Source: Candidatus Poribacteria bacterium (GTDB lineage: Bacteria > Poribacteria > WGA-4E > WGA-3G). From it: a stretch of DNA of 64,000 nt. The position numbers and the translations under genes were made by a program. The notes under the pieces were generated by a model. It searched no databases, was not told where the DNA came from, and saw only the letters and a program-made list of their open reading frames with translations. The number at the start of each line of letters is the position of its first letter. Position 1 is the first letter of the stretch. Of this stretch, positions 61,228 to 64,000 are shown in pieces. Location of the stretch: positions 1-64,000 of the forward strand of contig JAJEDN010000021.1 in assembly GCA_022821495.1 (NCBI GenBank), read 5' to 3'.

Positions 61228-61627
61228 TTTTTTCCCCGGACGAAAGAATGCGTCTAAGAGAAAGATACACTTCGATCCATTCTCTTTTGTTGGATGGTTG
61301 TTTACCACGAAAGTTGATGTTTATCAGTAACTCTTTCCAATCATCATCAATTTCGTAACTGTACTCGGGGTCTTTTATAAACGCTTCAAAGCCTTCAGGA
61401 TAAGTAGTATATTCCAATTCATCTAATTCCTCGACGTTGATTAGAAGTTTTTTGACTGTAGTATTGTACGCTTTAGCAACCTTTTGAAGCGTGTCAATGG
61501 ATGGATTAACAACACCACGCTCCATATCTGAAAGGTACGGCACAGACAAACCTGCAAGTTGACTCAGATCCTTTAAAGTCAACTGATTTTCCTTACGAAT
61601 GAGGCGAAGGCGTTCTCCTAATTTCAT
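61220..61627 (-). CDS. XRE-family helix-turn-helix regulator
   Basis: 135 aa. Classical HTH_3: LIRKENQLTLKDLSQLAGLSVPYLSDMERGVVNPSIDTLQKVAKAYNT (about residues 8-57), with the recognition helix SVPYLSDMERG. The C-terminal half (about 65-125) is acidic, with EELDELEYTTYPEGFEAFIKDPEYSYEIDD, likely the dimerisation or ImmA-cleavage region. GGAGG lies 8 nt upstream of the ATG. It is the first gene of the presumed XRE-ImmA-mod-res operon and is divergent from the CBASS genes. A palindrome (61669-61678) overlapping its own -10 box is a candidate operator. Confidence 0.9.
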   Translation of the reverse strand: MKLGERLRLIRKENQLTLKDLSQLAGLSVPYLSDMERGVVNPSIDTLQKVAKAYNTTVKKLLINVEELDELEYTTYPEGFEAFIKDPEYSYEIDDDWKELLININFRGKQPSNKREWIEVYLSLRRILSSGEKNE

Positions 61628-61668
61628 ATTAATTTCCTCCTTTTATCCTCCCAAATACACATCATATT

Positions 61669-61678
61669 TAGTATACTA
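61669..61678. promoter_or_regulatory. Candidate operator palindrome TAGTATACTA
   Basis: A perfect 10-bp palindrome lying on the XRE -10 box (TATACT). Placement favours autorepression. A similar GTATACTAAC occurs at 62799-62808 ahead of the CD-NTase gene. Confidence 0.5.
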
Positions 61679-61698
61679 CATGGCAATTTTTAAGTAAA
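61670..61698 (-). promoter_or_regulatory. Promoter of the XRE-ImmA-mod-res operon
   Basis: Minus strand TTTACT (61698-61693), 17-nt spacer, TATACT (61675-61670). Start about 61663, leader about 36 nt. Confidence 0.65.
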
Positions 61699-61742
61699 GA
61701 CGAAAAAAAAATGAAATTTTTACCAAATTTTCAAAAATTAAT

Positions 61743-61771
61743 TTGCATTTGGCTGATACATTAGATATAAT
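61743..61771 (+). promoter_or_regulatory. Promoter of the CBASS operon
   Basis: TTGCAT (61743-61748), 17-nt spacer, TATAAT (61766-61771). Start about 61778, leader about 43 nt with GGAGG (61807-61811). It is 45 bp from the divergent XRE promoter. Confidence 0.7.
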
Positions 61772-61820
61772 TAATTAATAAAAATATAGCCGATACTTTA
61801 AAAATTGGAGGATATTGCCA

Positions 61821-62759
61821 ATGAAAAAAATCCTGACAATTGACGGTGGTGGAATTAAAGGAGTATTCCCAGCTGCTTTCCTTGCGACTGTTGAGGATGC
61901 TATTGAACGCAACGTAGGGGATTATTTTGACTTAATCGTGGGCACTTCAACAGGTGGAATTATTGCTCTGGGCCTGGGGCTTGGACTCTCAGCGAAAGAA
62001 CTCTTAGCATTTTATGAAGAACATGGACCTATTATCTTTAAAGGCAACCGAGGATTACGATGGCTTAGGTGGCTTGGCACTTCAAAGTATAGTAAAACTC
62101 CACTTGAAAGTGCACTGAGGAGTTGTTTCGGCGACAAGAGATTGGGCGATAGCAAAAAGCGGCTCGTCATTCCGTCATTAAACCTTGAAAACGGTGAGGT
62201 TCATATTTACAAAACTGCTCATCATCCTCGGCTGGAGATGGATTATAAAGAAAGTGCTGTTGATGTAGGAATGGCAACTGCTTCAGCTCCGACATACTTT
62301 CCTACACACAGATCCATTGCAGGCATACCTTTAATAGACGGAGGTTTGTGGGCTAACAATCCAGTAGGAATGGCGGTTGTTGAGGCGATTACGCTGCTTG
62401 ATTGGCCGAGAGATTCATTAAAAGTCTTGAGCGTGGGGTGTACAACTGAGCCATTAAATGTCAATTTAGGCAGGAGAATCCCACTCGGTGGGCCATATTG
62501 GGCGTTCAAACTACTTGACGTGTTTATGCACGTCCAAGCTCATGCTTCTCTTGGCACAGCACTGCTGCTTGCAGGACATGACAACGTTACCCGAATTGAC
62601 CAAAACGTACCACGCAAGCGGTTCAGTTTGGACGGAATCAAGGAAATTGATTCCTTGAAAGGTTCCGGTGCTGCTAAGGCTCGACATGAGTTACCAAAAC
62701 TCCGCGAGATTTTCCTCGGTAATCACGCGGAGCAATTTGCTCCTTTCCATACATTGTAG
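61821..62759 (+). CDS. capV: Patatin-like phospholipase, CBASS CapV-type effector
   Basis: 312 aa from the ATG at 61821 (MKKILTIDGGGIKGVFPAAFL), GGAGG 9 nt upstream. The patatin oxyanion loop DGGGIKG (8-14), nucleophile elbow GTSTGG with Ser43, and catalytic Asp173 in IPLIDGGLWANNPV form the Ser-Asp dyad that hydrolyses membrane phospholipids. In CBASS, such phospholipases are activated by the cyclic nucleotide made by the CD-NTase and kill the infected cell by degrading its membrane. It directly precedes the CD-NTase gene (93 bp), the usual effector-first order. The ligand pocket cannot be read from the sequence. Confidence 0.88.
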   Translation: MKKILTIDGGGIKGVFPAAFLATVEDAIERNVGDYFDLIVGTSTGGIIALGLGLGLSAKELLAFYEEHGPIIFKGNRGLRWLRWLGTSKYSKTPLESALRSCFGDKRLGDSKKRLVIPSLNLENGEVHIYKTAHHPRLEMDYKESAVDVGMATASAPTYFPTHRSIAGIPLIDGGLWANNPVGMAVVEAITLLDWPRDSLKVLSVGCTTEPLNVNLGRRIPLGGPYWAFKLLDVFMHVQAHASLGTALLLAGHDNVTRIDQNVPRKRFSLDGIKEIDSLKGSGAAKARHELPKLREIFLGNHAEQFAPFHTL

Positions 62760-62852
62760 AAATAGAGGTTTGTTCCTCAAACTTTCCAAAATCGAATGGT
62801 ATACTAACACTTATGAACTTTAAGTTTTTGATTTAAATAAGGAGATAGATTA

Positions 62853-63836
62853 ATGAAGCACGTAACTGATTTCCAAAATTTCCTATCGAACGAAGTCGAT
62901 TTGAATAAAACGCGCCTTGATAGGTTAAACGACAGCTCTTCGGCTGTAAACACGTTTCTGATCTCAAACCTGGATGCCTACGAAAAGACTGAACGCCAGG
63001 GATCCTACGGTTTGAAAACAATTATTAAACCGGTTGGTACGCGCGAGTATGACGCTGACATGCTCTTGTTCATGACACACGATGTCGACAAAGAACCGAA
63101 GGATTACATCAACGAGGTCTACAACTGTTTGAGAGGAAACGACAACTATAAGGATAAGGTTCATAGAAAAACTCGGTGTGTCTATATTGATTATGCGGGT
63201 GATTTTCATTTGGACCTTGTGCCATGCATTACACAACAGAATTGGCTTACGCAAGAGGAGGAGTACTTCATCTGCAATAACAAAGAGAATGAATTTGAAG
63301 CTACCGATGGCACAGGCTATAGAGATTGGTTCAACGAAAAAACGAGAATTACCCACGGCAATCTAAAGCGGGTTACGCGGTTGTTAAAATTTCTTCGTGA
63401 TCACAAACAGAACTTTTCTGTGAAATCGATCCTGCTGACTACACTTATTGGGAACAGTGTGTATGTCATTGATGAAAACAGCGGAGATTTTAAGGATATT
63501 CCAACGGCTTTAAAGACGATTTCAAACCGGATAAACAGTTTTTTACAGGTTAATCTCCTAATGCCTGAGATCTGCAATCCTGTTTTAGAGGGAGAATCTT
63601 TCACAAGACACTGGGACCAGGATAAATATAGCAACTTCCGAGAGAAGTTTGATCTTTACAACAGTAAGATAAACGAGGCGTTTGATGCTATAGACCATAA
63701 TACCAGCGTCAGAAAGTGGAGAGAGGTGTTTGGCGACAATTTCGGAGAACTTAAGGATGAAACCCAAAACAACGGGGGCGCGTCAGCAGTTACTTCCGAG
63801 CGAGTAGTTACCCCCAGAAAGCCTTATGCACGGTAA
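62853..63836 (+). CDS. CD-NTase (cGAS/DncV-like nucleotidyltransferase)
   Basis: 327 aa. AAGGAG precedes the ATG. DNA polymerase-beta-like fold with the CD-NTase active site: QGSYGLKTIIKPVG (Gly50-Ser51), EYDADMLLFM (Asp67, Asp69) and GDFHLDLVPC (Asp121). Second half: VTRLLKFLRDHKQNFSVKSILLTTLIGNSVYVID (helical core) and the tail SVRKWREVFGDNFGELKDE. It synthesises a cyclic di- or trinucleotide on phage infection that activates the neighbouring phospholipase. Clade and product are not assigned; V. cholerae DncV makes cGAMP and works with a patatin. Two bases of spacing logic place the next gene 8 bp after. Confidence 0.9.
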   Translation: MKHVTDFQNFLSNEVDLNKTRLDRLNDSSSAVNTFLISNLDAYEKTERQGSYGLKTIIKPVGTREYDADMLLFMTHDVDKEPKDYINEVYNCLRGNDNYKDKVHRKTRCVYIDYAGDFHLDLVPCITQQNWLTQEEEYFICNNKENEFEATDGTGYRDWFNEKTRITHGNLKRVTRLLKFLRDHKQNFSVKSILLTTLIGNSVYVIDENSGDFKDIPTALKTISNRINSFLQVNLLMPEICNPVLEGESFTRHWDQDKYSNFREKFDLYNSKINEAFDAIDHNTSVRKWREVFGDNFGELKDETQNNGGASAVTSERVVTPRKPYAR

Positions 63837-63844
63837 TTTCTATC

Positions 63845-64000
63845 ATGAGGATAACCGATAGTGACATTAGATGGTTGAGATTGCATTTTCCGAACTTATA
63901 CTACGATGCAGACTCCCATAAAATTTTAGGCGAGCTAGATTTTCGTGCTGTGTATGATCAAGTATCCGGAAAGGTCACGATTGCCGGTCTTGCCGAAGAA
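63845..64000 (+). CDS. CBASS ancillary gene, 3' truncated by window edge (possible E2/Cap2-like)
   Basis: The first 52 codons, MRITDSDIRWLRLHFPNLYY then DADSHKILGELDFRAVYD and onward, run off the window. The ATG is 8 bp after the CD-NTase stop. The pattern DIRWLRLHFPNLYY ... ILGELDFRAVYD is that expected of the strand-helix start of bacterial ubiquitin E2-like domains, which occur in type II CBASS as a stand-alone E2 or at the N-terminus of Cap2. This would make the locus a type II CBASS. The identification is tentative because only 52 residues are visible. Confidence 0.5.
   Translation, partial: MRITDSDIRWLRLHFPNLYYDADSHKILGELDFRAVYDQVSGKVTIAGLAEE

Overview
The window looks like a contig from a Gram-negative, heterotrophic bacterium of the Candidatus Poribacteria type (marine or sponge-associated). 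This is inferred from the repertoire: four phytanoyl-CoA dioxygenase-like proteins, a type I sulfatase, a GH32 enzyme, several LamG/jellyroll secreted proteins with a shared C-terminal tail, a PmoA-like protein and a dockerin-bearing protease. Lipid A genes (lpxB, lpxK) point to an outer membrane. No marker gene proves the taxonomy. No rRNA, tRNA or CRISPR array was seen.

1-9.9 kb is read on the minus strand: a SUMF1-fold protein lacking the catalytic cysteines of true formylglycine-generating enzymes, a short DnaK-like ATPase, an ankyrin protein, a sulfatase, a TPR protein, two sister LamG proteins and a mannonate-dehydratase-like enzyme with a near-consensus promoter. 10-18 kb is on the plus strand: GH32 glycosidase, an unknown coupled gene, a relic of a second GH32 C-terminal domain, a secreted metallopeptidase with VHL-beta-like and dockerin modules, a Nudix hydrolase, an AAA ATPase, a Gfo/Idh/MocA oxidoreductase and a PhyH dioxygenase. 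18-36.5 kb mixes catabolic and surface genes: PmoA-like, LamG, alpha/beta hydrolase, lipoproteins, PhyH pairs, a solitary NuoE-NuoF fusion, an MFS transporter, queC, an Rpn-type nuclease, two tandem HAD proteins, a LarA-like racemase and an FAH-family enzyme. 36.8-40.4 kb carries argC, lpxB and lpxK. 40.4-52.9 kb carries a large membrane protein, a TIM-barrel isomerase, a 1220-residue cyclase/ATPase/TPR signalling protein, an HtrA protease, an M28 peptidase and a CRP-type regulator, so possible makers and readers of cyclic nucleotides lie about 4 kb apart.

53-64 kb is an antiviral defence island, AT-rich in its spacers. From left to right it holds a PARIS-like pair (DUF4435/TOPRIM AriB-like and ABC-ATPase AriA-like), a type III restriction-modification system (res, mod) behind an XRE regulator and an ImmA/IrrE metalloprotease in one apparent operon, and, divergently, a CBASS operon (patatin phospholipase, CD-NTase, and a gene cut by the window edge that may be an E2-like ancillary protein). 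The XRE gene and the CBASS operon share a 193-bp divergent control region in which both promoters can be read.

Spacers carry repeat families: a 103-bp MITE with 13-bp terminal inverted repeats and a 5-bp target duplication, a probable IS200/IS605-type non-autonomous element bounded by two matching hairpins, identical GC-rich palindromes, GGAAG-rich inverted elements and a tandem hairpin pair. Several promoters with correct -35/-10 spacing are listed.
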